NCBI GenBank assembly: GCA_964035545.1
Contig: OZ037765.1
Coordinates: 3,345,001 to 3,405,000, forward strand
Length of the DNA: 60,000 nt
DNA from: Bugula neritina
Lineage: Eukaryota > Bryozoa > Gymnolaemata > Cheilostomatida > Bugulidae
Direction of reading: 5' to 3'
A program made the translations under genes and the position numbers. Below the pieces are notes generated by a model. The model was not told the DNA's origin and searched no databases. It saw nothing but the letters and a program-made list of their open reading frames with translations. Shown piece by piece: positions 47,001 to 59,860 of this stretch (within the stretch, counting starts at the first letter, position 1; every line of letters begins with the position of its first letter).

Positions 47001-48775
47001 TACAGCTTGTATCGCCACGGATAGCAGGGGGAGGCAAAATCAAACACACATCGCTCATTTCTACAGTGCCATTATCATTTCTGTTTAGAACTAATTTTTT
47101 TTTCTATTTCTACTTCACAGGAACTTTCATCAAAAAAACTTCAGTAAAATGTGCTACAAAGTTCTGAGTGGACATTTTTCTATGAACTGTAGCTAAGGTG
47201 AATGACTGAGTTTTTTTATTGGAGTGCGGAAGGGGGAGGGGGAGGAAATGAGCAAATCACAATTTATTTTATAGTCAAATACATATATAATCCCTCAATG
47301 TTATAATGTACTAGCCATCAGTTGCAACAGCAGAGTGTTTTGTATTATGATACAAGATGGCAGCAAAGCTATAACCACACCATGCAGATATATAATATAA
47401 GCAGATTAAGGGAACTTCATCTTGTAGTTTAGTATAGTTTTATACCATGATGTCTTTGACATTTGACAAAAAGGTCAGAACTGGCTGTATCTATAGATTT
47501 TATTAAATTTCAATTAACTTTTGTGGGCAAATAAACTAATAACAGTGATCAGGGTGCAATGATCAGGTGACCCATTGTGCCCGTGTGGCCAAGTTGAAAA
47601 TAAGGAAACTTTATTTCAGAGTTTGCTATTATACTAGTTAAGCAATGTGAAGGCAAACAATGGCAACAATATCAATAAAATATAGGTTTGTTACCTTTGA
47701 GTGTAAAAAGTAATAAAGCCTTATTAACAACATCTTAAAAAAATTACACAAAGTAGGTAAAAACAGTTTTGACTGGCTTCTTCAACATGTATGCTTCACA
47801 AGTGTTGAAACTACGATGGCTCAATGATTATGTCAATACCTTTTCATTAAAAAAATAACAACTCCAAGTCAATAAGTTTTCTGACAATTTGACCGGCTTC
47901 CTGTACCCTTATGACCGTTGTGCCCCATTTACCTCTACTAATTGCTACAGCGGCACGTTGAGAACTAAGCCTATGACAATAGCCTATCAAATACTTAAGC
48001 TATTGTGTTACCAGGAGTTGCCCTACCAGCCATTGCATAGCCAATACAGCTACTTGCTACCACAGATATAAACCCTGATAAACTTAGTGAGCTTTCTCTT
48101 GCATCAATTGACGCTTTGGTAGGTAACTACTTTATGGTATTCTAACACTAATCGAGTAAATTTAGAATATCATAAAACTCACCAGCACAGTCTGGTCTAA
48201 CAGAGTATCTCCACTGACTATCAGAACTACTAATAGTAGCAGTCTGAATATTCTCTGCTAACAGTTGACAGCTTCCATCATCAGTTCTGTAGTTTATTGA
48301 GGCACATATAAATGATGTCTGCTGCATACACTGAGCTCTACACTCATCTTCACTGTTTACAGAGAGAGTCTTTATACTACCAGATGTTATGTAAAGATCT
48401 ATTCTACCCACACCTGATGTCCAGTCACAGGTTAATCCTGAAAATATGTGTATGATGCTATTGCCATAATTTATTCAGGTTATATAATGCTAGCAGGGAA
48501 AGTTTAACGACTTACTAACTTTGTAAAGTTTTTTAGAATAGCAAGAGTTTACTATGGGTTTATACAATTGATAGCTTGTGCTGTTATAATATTTGCATCA
48601 CTGTGTACAATTTCTATGCATAGGCTACAAATACTGGTTATAAAAAACCTAATAGATTACATTATAATAACAGTGCTATATCTAACATATATATACCTTG
48701 TACTGGTGCAGAGATAGACACAGTAACTAGAATGAACCACATTAAGTGAAAACGCAAGGACAGTATTCTCTCCAT
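38087..48775 (-). CDS. Receptor-like gene F, intact long form (985 aa)
   Basis: Twelve exons: 48697-48775, 48183-48437, 45219-45488, 43603-44103, 41768-42085, 41476-41573, 40929-41115, 40303-40415, 39929-40139, 39376-39762, 38997-39206, 38087-38415; 2958 nt in one frame. Domain order is as in gene E: signal peptide (MERILSLRFHL, SAPVQG), two PAN-like modules, unassigned domain with NST sequon and two cysteines, FN3a, split sandwich, split FN3b (APNSPDGLTVD), phosphatase-receptor-like domain (YGGYWNRPLDN), sushi (GEWSDNPPIC), TM and tail with EYEEV, AQYETT, VYEKV, CYENT. The intron between the PAN exons contains a 1.25-kb TIR-like insertion absent from gene E. The last intron holds a 17-bp minisatellite of about 23 units beginning about 30 nt from the sushi donor. 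Predicted type I receptor. Confidence 0.88.
38571..38964. repeat. 17-bp minisatellite in last intron of gene F
   Basis: About 23 tandem units of GACACATACAGTAGACT with few variants. On the sense (minus) strand each unit reads ACTGTATGTGTCAGTCT, so each carries GTATGT. That is the same hexamer as the genuine donor of the adjacent sushi exon at 38991-38996. The unit has no stop in any sense frame, which explains three long overlapping open frames that are not genes. Confidence 0.95.
40744..40790. repeat. (CA)n microsatellite
   Basis: ACACAC run with a few ACGC interruptions in the gene F intron between the split sandwich exon and FN3b. Shorter CA/TA-rich versions occupy the same intron in E (29545-29570) and G (53740-53790). 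Confidence 0.85.
46687..47935. mobile_element. TIR-like DNA transposon insertion, non-autonomous
   Basis: The left end GGGGTAAGGGGCAGGGAGGC and the reverse complement of the right end, GAGGTAAATGGGGCACAACG, resemble each other as imperfect terminal inverted repeats. TA lies outside both ends, compatible with a TA target duplication. The word CATTGTGCCC recurs inside. Gene E has the same flanking intron sequence (GTTGGTTATTACTC...CTGTAAGG) without this block. I see no transposase frame. Sequence from 47936 to about 48130 is also extra relative to E and is unexplained. Confidence 0.5.
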
Positions 48776-50991
48776 GTTGACACTACTAAGTAATTTATAT
48801 ACACTGAGGTAGTGCTTAGTAAAGTTATGCTTCTATACAAATGAATCACAATAGCTAGAGTATTTTACTATAAGTGGCTGCTATAAATGTATTGTATACC
48901 TAAAAGAATAAAAAGTCACAAGACTGCATTACAAGGAGGAAGTTGAAAAACTCTATTCAAATATTCCAGTCAGTATTGCATAATAATAAGTATTCAAACT
49001 TTTCACTCCCAAAGTAATTTGTTATGATGAAGGTTGTGTACTAGGTGATAGCAAGTTGAGCTGATTCAATATGTTGTTAAGATGTAATGAAAGTATTGCT
49101 CCTTCATTATACATAAAAATACTAGACATACACTACTCAGTGAGAGAGCTGTTAAAGCAATAGTCAGTAGGATGAGATGTTTGGTTTCAAACTAACTCGG
49201 CATATCTCCTGATATTAAGGAAATCAAATAATTGAAGCATCAACTTTCACATTTATGTACAAAATTCAATTTCTCTCTTTTTTAAAATTGGTAGCTGAAG
49301 ATAAAATGTTGAAGTCAATTTATACCGTTTAAAGATTCATTCCAATTATTTAGCATCTCATATTTATATACATAGTTAGATGAGTGTAGATATTGCTATT
49401 CAACAAAGATAGAAAACAATTTGACACAAGCTGATAAAATAAAAGTTTCTAAATAAGTAAATATGTAAATTGAGAATAGATACCTGTTGTATAGTTGTAT
49501 ATTACCTTTTATTTTTGTTGGTATACAGGCTTCTAGAGAAAAAGCTATGTAAAGCTTGCAGATAAAAAGCTAATGTTTTAGCACACATACTGCTACTTAC
49601 TTTTCTTCTGAATGACTCCGCCTAGTAACATTTTAAATGCTCAATTAAACATATTCACATAATACTTTAATACCTATATTTACCTTTTTAATAAGTTTAT
49701 AATAGTAGAGCACAAAGTTAGCAGAGTACAGCAAAGTTTAACTATAGTAAACTTTGGCTAAATATTTCACCTACTCACTACTTTTTCATACACTAAAATC
49801 TTTTTTAAAAATCTTTTGCAAAGCATTCTACTGACTTAAAATTCTAAAAGCTACTGCCAGTAGCTTTTCAAGTATTAATTCTTGCAGCAGCTTGAGGACT
49901 AATTTCTACTTTTCTGTCATGAATCTACAGTCAGAGATGCTTTGACTCCCTCACCCTTGCTGCCAGAAGTGGCTGTCTCATGACTACTCATATATGATTA
50001 ATCAAGATACATTAATGTGCTATATTTCCTGTTTACAAGTTGTCTCCTCTACCAACTGTGAAATAATTTACTGAAGTAACATTCATTATTTGTACCCATT
50101 GATAAAGTTAATGATTCTCTTCGCCTTGTGACTCTTACTTTTTCTACATATAGTTGAATGAAAGCTGCTGCATAATCAGTGTGTGACAAAACTTTAATGA
50201 TATGATAAACATAACTGCAGCACATTCTAATAACCATAATGTAATTATATCATTCGAACATTGATAATAATAATAATAATAAGCTGTATATTAAAGCAAT
50301 TGAAATCGAGGCCAAAATATGCTCAACGATGAAAGAGCTCTAAGGTCTTGCAACCTCAGCACCTTTTACAGCTCTCTGATGGTCACATATTCTGGTTATA
50401 TATAATATATTATATATACTCCCATGTATACAACTTGTAAAATAATATTTTAGAAGAATATGAAATATATGGAAGTTACACATTATATGGTAGTCATTTT
50501 ACTGCTTTTATGAAGTTGATTCAAAATTAGTTTTTTATAGTAATAAAGGAAGTCCTTGATATATATATTAGTGAAAACGAATAAGAACCCATAAACAAGC
50601 AGTCATGCAGTTGGTATTAAATTATTTTAAAATAAAGTCAATTTCTAATGTATAGATTGATATGCATTAAACATATAAATCAGTCGTAGAACAGTTTAAT
50701 ATTACTTTAGAAGATTATAATATTGTTTTTAGATGGCTGAAGTACATAAATATATGTTCAAACAATAGCAGGTGATCTAAAAAAATATATAATAAAACAA
50801 AATGTATGAATTCATTATTTTATTTAAATAAAAATCTCCATGGTACGATGAAAATATCATGAAATTATAATTTAACATATTACTATAAGTTTCACAACAA
50901 AAGCGTAATTTTTTTTATATTTGAACTCTGGAAAATTTTAAAAGATCAGTAAGTAGTATAAAAGTTGTTTCATCTCAGAAATAAATGAGTT
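48776..50991. other. Spacer between genes F and G
   Basis: The 5' flank of gene F has a wobble-containing version of the ATG-proximal inverted repeat (48780-48787 with 48808-48815). Conserved spacer block copy 4 lies at 49930-50130. The remainder is AT-rich, without coding or RNA signals. Confidence 0.45.
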
Positions 50992-53900
50992 CTAGCACTT
51001 TTCTGCGATTGTAAGGTTATTTTCATAGCAGGCTTGTTCCGTCAGCTTAGTTACTTTCTCATAGACATGGTCATCTAATGTAGCCTGAGGACTTGTTGTC
51101 TCATATTCAGCACTTTGTACTGGTACATCTTGTGTAGCATCCTGATTCTTAGAAGATGTAGGTGTCAGTCCCACTTCTTCATATTCGGGATTAAGTTGAG
51201 CTCTGTTCTCTCCAGACTCAGTACCAGAAGATCTTCTCACCAACACAACAATAAGAATCACTGCTTGTAAAATGATGATGAAACCCATTGGAATACCAAC
51301 TGCTACTCCGACCACCAAGCCTGTTGTGAAAACCAAAGTATACCAATTATTTCTATGAAATCTATGTAAACCTGCCATAAATGGTGGCTTTTGTATGTAA
51401 ATAAACATTGAGCTACAAGGTTGCTGTTACAAATATTCAAAACTAAGACAATGGTTTTGGTGTCAAGAGTTGTAATAATACACACTTTCTACTTTTGGTA
51501 GACTGACACATACAGTAGACTGACACATACAGTAAACTGACACATACAGTAGACTGACACAGACAGTAGACTGACACATGCAGCATACTGACACATACAG
51601 TAGAGTGATACATACAGTAGGTTGACACATATTGTAGAGTGACACATGTAGTAGCGTGACATATACAGTAGACTGACACATACAGTAAACTGACACATAC
51701 AGTAGATTGACACACACAGTAGACTGACACATACGGTAGAGTGACACATACAGTAGACTGAAACATGATATATACTGACACCTACATTAGTCTAACATTG
51801 CTATACAAAGATGGATGACACATACATTTAGTTGGTAGTTCACAGATAGGAGGATTGTCAGACCATTGTCCTTTACCATCTACCAATTCACATGTGATGG
51901 CAACAGGACCTTTTCTTATAAATCCTTCTTTACAATCATAATGCACAGTGGAACTCAATTGCCAGCTTTCATCAACAACTAGTGTTTCAAGATCTGCTAC
52001 AGACCGTGGTGCTGAGCATGTGATTGGTTGAACCACTAAAGCAACAAAATAATAACATCATTTGTCATTTGATAAAGATAAATAATATCACCCAATTTTT
52101 ATTAAAGCTGATAATGCAAACTAATAATAAAAACAGTATATTACTTGTTTACTAAAAACTAGATATAATTCCATGCTAGTGTGTTTCAAACTTACGTCTT
52201 ACATAATCTGCACCAGGAATAGTGGTAAGATTTAAAGCATCATCTTCAGTCTTAGCCTTGAATCCAACAGCAATGTGGTATGAGTATTGGTTGTCTAGAG
52301 GTCTGTTCCAGTAACCACCATATGTCTGGTTATCACCAACACTAAGTGAGGATGAGTAGTTGCTAACAGGAAATGATGCTGTTATATAAACAGTCACATT
52401 GTCTATGCTATCTACAGTAATGGATCTCTTTTTCCTGGATGACAACTTTTCAACAACAATAACCATGGAGTCATATCCTTTCAGAATATCATCAGATGAT
52501 GTGATGATTGGTAGAGGTACTGTAATGGTTTCCTCTGATGTGATGACTATATTGTCATTGCTGTAGGTCAACACTGGCTCTAAAAAATTAATTACATTGT
52601 TTATTAGCAATAGGTAACTAAATATTTTTTGATTAGCCAAGCTCTCTGAGTTTGTATTTATTGCAAATTTTTCTGAGTTTCAAGGTTTGAAGCTTGATGC
52701 CCCGAAATATTTTTAAAATATTGTGAGTAAATCTTTACTTACCTTCAGGTTTAGTCCAAAACACAACTTCCCTAGAATTTTCTCCAAACTCATTTTCAGA
52801 CAGAAGACCTTTAACTGTACAGCTGTATTCTACTTGACTATAGAGTGGTTCTATAGTTAGAGAGGTGGTAGAAGAGTCAGGTGTGTTATAGTAACTCACT
52901 GAGTTTACTGTCACACTATCATTAAAGGTGTTGTTGGTTGTGATGCATGTTACCTGTAGTCAGTGATTGTATATTAAAACAGTATAGTGCATAGCAATTG
53001 TCATTAACATGTGTGCATAAAAATAGCTTTCTGTAAGAATACGCCATGCTTAGACACATCTGCACTAAAAAGGGCAAGTTAATCTTTGTCACTCTGGGCT
53101 AGTCTAAAGTGAATTGGGATGTCAAGGGTACATTACTCCGAAAGAATAAAATGGTGAGTAGTAAATTATCAGCCCAACTTTGCATGAGGATAAAAAGGAG
53201 AAAAAATTATGTAAGTATACATATAGTAACTGGGGGATCATAGAAGCACGTCTTATATAAACAAGTATATAGCATGTTTACTTGACATTGAAAACCAACT
53301 TTAAACATGTACCTGATACTGTTGAATAGAGTAGATCTTATCTGTATAATCTACAGGAGACCAGGAGATGGTAACTGAAGTAGAAGTTCTGATGTCAACT
53401 GTCAGTCCATCTGGTGAGTTGGGTGCTAGAAAAAAACATGGGATAAAAAAATACTGTTGTCACTTTAGAATTCTGTTGGACTATACAAAGTGTGTCAGGG
53501 CTGCAAAGGTTTCATACCAATATCAAGACAATTTCAGCTTCATCTATATCCAATTCGAAGCATCCACGCTTAATTTACAATAGCATTTTTATACATAAAC
53601 ATATATCCTAATTGAAGATAAAATGTATGTCTCCACTATATTAGCTATAAGTTCTGCATTGTAAGCTCAATCCTATTATATATAAGGAAAAATGAAATAT
53701 TTGAAACTAATAGAAACCTGTCAAAGTTTATGTTCTTAAAACACACACATGTGCATATATGCATATACATACACATATACATAATATGCACACCTAAGCA
53801 TGCGCACCATATGCTGCAAAAGCAAATCTGTTTTTACTTGGCATTTAAAACATGTACTACCTTGCAATAACTTCTACTCACCTTTACTAGTTGTGTATTC

Positions 53901-56900
53901 TTTCTGCCATATTATATTCTCATGTCCATCTAGTAGCTTTACTTTAATAGTCAGTTCAAAGGTCACACCTTGCTGTTTAGTGAAAGTCCATGGTCCTGTC
54001 TTTATCTGATTGGATAATTGTCCACTCCCGTAAGTTAATGTACCACTGGATACACAGTCGTCAGCTTCCTGTTACAGTAAATAAGATTCATATTATAATT
54101 GAAGATGTAGGTTTTACCATTATATTATGCTAAACCTATATGCATTGAAAAGCAGTATAAAAATATATAACAGTCTAAATCCATTGAGGTGTATCTTTAA
54201 TTATAAACCTAATTTATCTACTTTGGTGACATCATGAAAAAGTTTAAAACTTATGCAAGTAAAACTTTATTAATTAGATTTCTATTTTATTACTTTATTC
54301 ACATTGTCCTAACTGCATATACTTTTAGAGTATAAACGAAATGTCATAGTCAAAAGTCAATATATGATCCAAAAGTCTAGATTGAGAAGAAAAACATAGA
54401 CTTACAAGCAAAGGCACAAACACAGTAAGTATTCTCTTTTTTCTTGGTTTCAGAATCCCCCTTTCTATTATGATAACATCTGCAGGTGTTAATTTTCCTT
54501 TTTCTACAATATATATAAAACATTTTAAATAAATTTACTAAAAAAGGTGTACTTAACAGAAACAAACAGTTTAGACTCAGGAGAGATAAATATAAGCTTC
54601 AGAAAACAGAATGATGACTTACACTTATTGTTAATTAATCTGCTAAGTAAAAATTATGCGAATATCAATAATTTACCTGCACAAAACAGAGCACTGACTG
54701 TGGAGACATCTTGTATTAACTCTTCACCATTATAATTCCTCACAGTAGATACTCTAGCATAGTAAGGTTGTTGTATATTCAGATTACTAATCACAGTCTC
54801 TCTGTAGTCTATAGAAACTAATTTAGAGTTTGTTATTGTGGTAAAGTTGGAGTTGTCTGAACATTCTATTTTAAAATGTGTAGTTGTGAGCTCCTGATTA
54901 GGTGCAGTAGCTGGGAATTCCCACACAATTCTGATTTCTTCTGGTGACACATCTGTGTGAGAAGATACTGGGTCTCCTGATAACTTAACAATTTCTAAAA
55001 GTAACAATTAGCAACTTAACTATTACACCCAACATCAGTTAGGTAGTGAAAATGAAAATAATACAATTTTACCCTTTTACACTTATAGCAAACCATACTA
55101 AGTATAGCTTAATGAACATAAATATTTTATATAAAATAATGGTTTATATAGATTCTACAATGTTAATAGATATATAATTTGCAGCAGAAATTTTAGACAG
55201 AGTTTGCATAACAGCCTTCAAGTTTTAAATTTGAACCTATAAAGAGTGCATCACTGAAAGTATGCAAGTTTATGGGAAAAAGAATTTATAATGCAGTTTT
55301 GTTAGTTCAATAAACTAAGATTATATAACAGTAGTCTTATAAAACAGAAAAAAGGTTATTTAGGCAAGGTTTTAGGTATAACAAAATATTGTTATCGCCA
55401 GGACAGAAATTGATGTCATCATATTGCAATTGTAGATGGTAAAAAATGAATATATGATATAAAGAATAGAGACGGTCTGATTTAGATACAAATGACTAAT
55501 CAAACTTGTAGAAACCAATTGAATGATGGTTAATATTCAAGTCGATATGTGAAAATTTACTATCAGAATTTTTGCTCAATAACTTATACTGTTGAAGGAA
55601 TAAAATATTTTCACATCTCCTTTCCTTAGCCAAGCTGATAATATAACTTTACACTTTGAGAAAAAAAGAGTGCTTGCTTTTAAACATTTAGGTAAAAAAT
55701 GGTTTCACCAATTTTGTGCGACTTTTAGTAAACCTAAAGTAAAATAATATATATAAGGAAAGCTTTGAACCTGCCGCCTGCAGTTAAAAACATGCCTGAG
55801 ATTTATTTTTGCAATATATTATATTTTGGTTGGTAGTCATTCTACAAGTTACAATGTAACAGAAAATTAAACAAGTAATTTATAAGCTACCAATGTATAT
55901 AACAAACTATTCAACTTTGTACCACCATATTTACCTATAATAGATAAAGTGAGATCAACAGTTGATGAGCAATATGAAATATTCAAATACTATATAATAT
56001 ACACTTTATAGTTTTACTGGCTAAAAGAGAAAAACTTACATTTAGTCACTGTCAAACACATAATTGTAAAACTTTCTCTCCCTCCCACGCTAGGATACCC
56101 ACTTTAGACCTTCGACTTGCTTAATCAGGAGCGCTAGCAAGTTACACATCATAGATTCTGAACAACTTAATAAAGTTCTTGCTGTAAAATTGAACTTTCC
56201 ACAAAACTATGCCATATATAAATATTCAGTTCATCAAGATATTACTTATAGTTGTTATGGAACACCAAGTTTGCTATGGGAATGATTAGAGTTTTGGTTA
56301 CGCGAATGTAGCTCGTAAGTGTAGGAGAAAAAATCGTTGACTTTCTAAACTTTCAGCATAAATAAAAAACTTTAAACTCTACTTTGGCCTCACACATTTC
56401 TATATCACCCTTTCCCAATTGACGACACAAAATTTACTTCCCATTTCATACCAGTTGTGACTCAATCTCTATGCACATTTGCTGATTACAGATAATGAGC
56501 ACAAGTAGCTGTAAGTCCTAGCGAGTAAAATATACACCAAAATATACTTGAAATGGCCACAGATTGTGCTGTGCACTTGTTATTGGTCAATAATCTATGG
56601 CTCATTGCACCAGTGTATGATAATCACCTGCTATGTAGGCTCTCAGTGCTACTCCTCTACGTTCTTGTCTAACAATTGAAGACGTGAGTCTGTCTAATCT
56701 GTTTCTGTTATGATTAGCTGGATTACGTATATAAGCTTCAGGATCAACACCTGACAGACTTGGTCTAAATGAGACGAGGTTACCTTTACAACCAGATGTA
56801 CTCAAGTCTTCTACATACAGAGCAAGAAAGTCTCCTTTTCTAACTACTTCTGTAGAGTTCTGTACAAACTGGAATCTGATTCCTCCTGTAGATACATCTT

Positions 56901-57131
56901 CAGGTGTGAGTAGAGTTTCTGTAATCAGATTGAATACAGCAGAGTTACTTTCTCCTGTCTGTCTCCAGATAGCAGCATATGAATCACAGTAGTCAGTAGA
57001 ATGACCAATCATATACTTCCAGCCAACTAGATATCCGTCTGCTTCTATCTTATAATTAAAGAGTAACATGAAAGCAAATCCAGCTGATCCATAATTTTTT
57101 ATCTTTGTGTTGGTTGCACTGTCAGAGTTAT
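50992..57131 (-). CDS. Receptor-like gene G, long form, 5' exons outside window
   Basis: Nine exons visible: unassigned domain 56628-57131, FN3a 54677-54994, split sandwich 54406-54503 plus 53882-54068, FN3b 53313-53425 plus 52743-52953, phosphatase-receptor-like 52196-52579, sushi 51826-52035, TM/tail 50992-51320. All are in one frame (784 codons including stop). The tail keeps EYEEV, AEYETT, VYEKV and CYENN. The split-sandwich exon has a basic stretch (KPRKKR) where E and F are acidic. The leader and PAN exons should lie right of 60000, because the PAN2 to domain-3 intron is interrupted by a 2.6-kb insertion (about 57277-59865) that includes the reverse transcriptase. The last intron carries a 17-bp minisatellite like that in F. 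Confidence 0.85.
51497..51790. repeat. 17-bp minisatellite in last intron of gene G
   Basis: About 17 units of the same GACACATACAGTAGACT repeat found in gene F, in the same position beside the sushi donor (GTATGT at 51820-51825). Gene E has only a single GGCACATACATT word at this donor and no array. Confidence 0.93.
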
Positions 57132-57276
57132 CTGAAAAAGATAATATGTTATTCCTAAAATGGAATATCACCTTTATCAGGTATATAGTGCAAACCATTT
57201 CAATATAAAAATTTACATGCCTGATTATCACCCTATTTAATTATCTCATTACATCAAATCATACATTTTCCTATAA

Positions 57277-58049
57277 ATGTGTTATAATAAAACATTTAGT
57301 ATGCTGGGTTCATCCTTAAACGTGTAGCTCAATAACTTTCTAGACTTAGCATTTTAAAGGTTTATAGCATGCAAATTGCAGTATGTTATTATATCAGTTT
57401 AATTCAATGTTACCATGGTACATAGGATATATTTATGTTATATCTATTATGAGTTGTGCTCTCTAGAAAAGTGATGAACTCATTTCAGCTCAGCTGCACC
57501 TATACATTCACACTATAACCAGTGTAATGAAATATTAATTTATATATATATATCTCTGGTTTGAAAAAGTATATTGAGGATGCACGCAAAACCTGCAACA
57601 ACATGTTCATTTGTGTCCAGCTTTTCAAACCTGCCAGCATGTGCTTTGCTGTTACTTTGCAACAAAGTATTACTGCATGTTCTCTCACAACAGCTTAGAG
57701 AAAGTGTATTTTGCACATTTCTTTGATAAATGCTTTTTTTATAACTTCATATACTGTGAAAATAATAAACTAATCTCATTTTAGTTGAATTTCACATTTT
57801 CTAATCTATTGTATTTTTGCATATCATTTCATATTTGCTGTAACGTATGTAGCAAGTGTGCCTTCTGCCAATAGCCCAATTTTTCTCTGTGCCTTCTATC
57901 ATAGCAATAGCGTACATTTTGTTCTCTATGCACACATTTACTTTATAAATACTAAAGTTCTAGCATGTTTCAATTTCATTTTATGTTTAAAACTTCAGAT
58001 CCCGGAATGCACATACTATATTATCTATATATTAGAAAAAAACAATATT
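57277..58049. other. AT-rich part of the insertion in the gene G intron
   Basis: Intron similarity to gene E stops at about 57277 and resumes at about 59870. The first 770 bases of the insertion are AT-rich, with no coding sense and no similarity I recognise. They could be a separate repeat or old intron sequence. Confidence 0.35.
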
Positions 58050-59860
58050 TTATCTATGTAACTTCGAGGCAACTTCGATGCTAAGTGAAGAGAAATCACC
58101 TGGCTCTGATGGCATTCACCCTGAGGTTATCAAAAGGGGAGGGCCCAAACTAATAAGTACTCTCCATGAGAAAATAAAGGAGGTATGGAAAACTGCTGTA
58201 GTCCCTCAAGATTGGAAAGATGCCCAACTTATAACCATCTTCAAAAAGGGTGATCGGAAGCTGTGCGGTAACTACAGAGGTATCTCCCTGCTCTCAATTC
58301 CCGGTAAAGTTTTTGCTCGTGTCCTTCTAAATAGACTGACATCATATGCAGAAAACTTTCTACCCAAAACTCAGTGTGGATTCCGTAGTGGAAGGGGAAC
58401 AGCAGACATGATATTTGCACTGAAGCAGATACAGGAAAAATGCATCGAGCAAAATATGCCCCTGTACATGGTCTTCATTGACTTCACCAAAGCGTTCGAT
58501 ACTGTTGATCGGGCGACCCTGTGGAAGATCTTACAGAAACTCGGTTTTCCCAGTCACTTCACCAATCTTATCAGCGCTCTCCATACTGGCATGAAGGCCT
58601 CAGTCAAGCTGAAGGAGGAGTTATCTGAGTCGTTCCAGGTCAACAATGGTGTGAAACAAGGATGTGTGTTGGCTCCAACGCTATTCTCTATTTTCTTATT
58701 GGCTGTTCTACAGCACGCATTTGAAAACTGTGATAAGGGCGTCTGGATTCAAAGTAGACCTGGAGCTGATCTGTTCAATGTGAACCAATACAAGTCAACA
58801 ACAAGAACACAGAAAGTATTGGTTAGAGAACTCATGTTTGCTGCTGACACTGCCTTCGTTGCACCCAGCCATGGCGATGCACAGGAATTAGTCGACAGAT
58901 TCGCCAGAGCTTCCAAAGCTTTTGGTCTGAAGATCAATATCAAGAAAACGGAAACGCTCTACCAACCGGCACCTGGAGCCCATGACAGTGGTGACAGTAT
59001 CTGCATAGATAATGAAGACCTTGCCAACGTCAATAAGTTTAAATATCTTGGGTCTACAGTGATGTGCAACAACAAGATGGATGAAGAGATTCATACAAGG
59101 ATGTCCAATGCTTCAATCTCATTCGGCAGACTAAAGACCAAAGTGTGGTACAATAAGGATCTGTCATTCAAGACCAAGTGTACAGTGTACAGAGCCATTG
59201 TCCTGTCCTCTCTGCTCTATGGAGCGGAGGCCTGGCCTGTATACAGGATAGCCGCTCACAAATTCAACACCTATATGATGAGACATCTACGCCAGATCTT
59301 GAACGTGAAGTGGTGGGATTTCATCTCGAATGAGGAGACTCTAGCACAGGCAAATCTACCCAGCATGTATGAACTACTCATTCAAAAAAACCTGAGATGG
59401 GCTGGTCATGTGCATCGAATGGATAACTCTAGATTACCTAAACAAATTCTCTATTCACAACTGAAAGAAGGCACCCGTGGTGTTGGCAGGCCGCGACTGA
59501 GATTCAAAGATACCGTTAAACGCAATCTAAAAGACCTGAAGATCCCTATTGGTAGCTGGCAATCTCTCAGCAAAGACAGATGTAAATGGAGGACCATGAT
59601 TCACCGGAAGTCATCTTCGGACACGAAGGACAGCTAATGATGATGATGAAAGGTTTACATTGAGCCAAATGACCCTGGCCTATATTGACTGACAAAGACG
59701 TCAGTGGATTGATAGATAATTTGTCTATAGCAGACAACTGACTAGCAATGCTGAAGTTGCTTTCCATAACCTTCGTATAACTCAAGGTGATGGTGAAACT
59801 CACCTGAGTATACTGCTGGATTGTAGTGAACAAAACAACAAAACAAAACAAAAACAAAAT
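58050..59860 (+). mobile_element. 5'-truncated non-LTR retrotransposon
   Basis: A sharp rise in G+C marks the left edge. It contains an RT ORF (58078-59637), a 3'UTR of about 190 bases and an A-rich tail of CAAAA-type repeats (59826-59860). The endonuclease and any ORF1 are missing, typical of 5' truncation during reverse transcription. It is inserted antisense in the gene G intron. I found no clear target-site duplication. Confidence 0.8.
58078..59637 (+). CDS. Reverse transcriptase fragment, catalytic motif altered
   Basis: A 519-codon open frame with the non-LTR RT blocks in order: KSPGSDGIHPEVIKR, NYRGISLLS, QCGFRSGRGTADMIF, box A FIDFTKAFDTV (Asp135), box B NGVKQGCVLAPTLFS, box C LMFAADTAFVAPS (residues 252-264), FGLKINIKKTE and FKYLGSTV. 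The C-terminal part has LLYGAEAW and RWAGHVHRM followed by a GRPRLRFKD-like segment common in non-LTR elements. Box C should be FADD; here residue 256 is Ala, so one of the two paired catalytic aspartates is missing and the enzyme is predicted inactive. There is no endonuclease domain, and the ATG used is only the first one in the truncated copy. The clade is not resolved. Confidence 0.88.
   Translation: MLSEEKSPGSDGIHPEVIKRGGPKLISTLHEKIKEVWKTAVVPQDWKDAQLITIFKKGDRKLCGNYRGISLLSIPGKVFARVLLNRLTSYAENFLPKTQCGFRSGRGTADMIFALKQIQEKCIEQNMPLYMVFIDFTKAFDTVDRATLWKILQKLGFPSHFTNLISALHTGMKASVKLKEELSESFQVNNGVKQGCVLAPTLFSIFLLAVLQHAFENCDKGVWIQSRPGADLFNVNQYKSTTRTQKVLVRELMFAADTAFVAPSHGDAQELVDRFARASKAFGLKINIKKTETLYQPAPGAHDSGDSICIDNEDLANVNKFKYLGSTVMCNNKMDEEIHTRMSNASISFGRLKTKVWYNKDLSFKTKCTVYRAIVLSSLLYGAEAWPVYRIAAHKFNTYMMRHLRQILNVKWWDFISNEETLAQANLPSMYELLIQKNLRWAGHVHRMDNSRLPKQILYSQLKEGTRGVGRPRLRFKDTVKRNLKDLKIPIGSWQSLSKDRCKWRTMIHRKSSSDTKDS

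Noticed and set aside
51443-51781. Cys-rich repeat proteins near gene G
   Set aside because: Same minisatellite artefact in the last intron of G.
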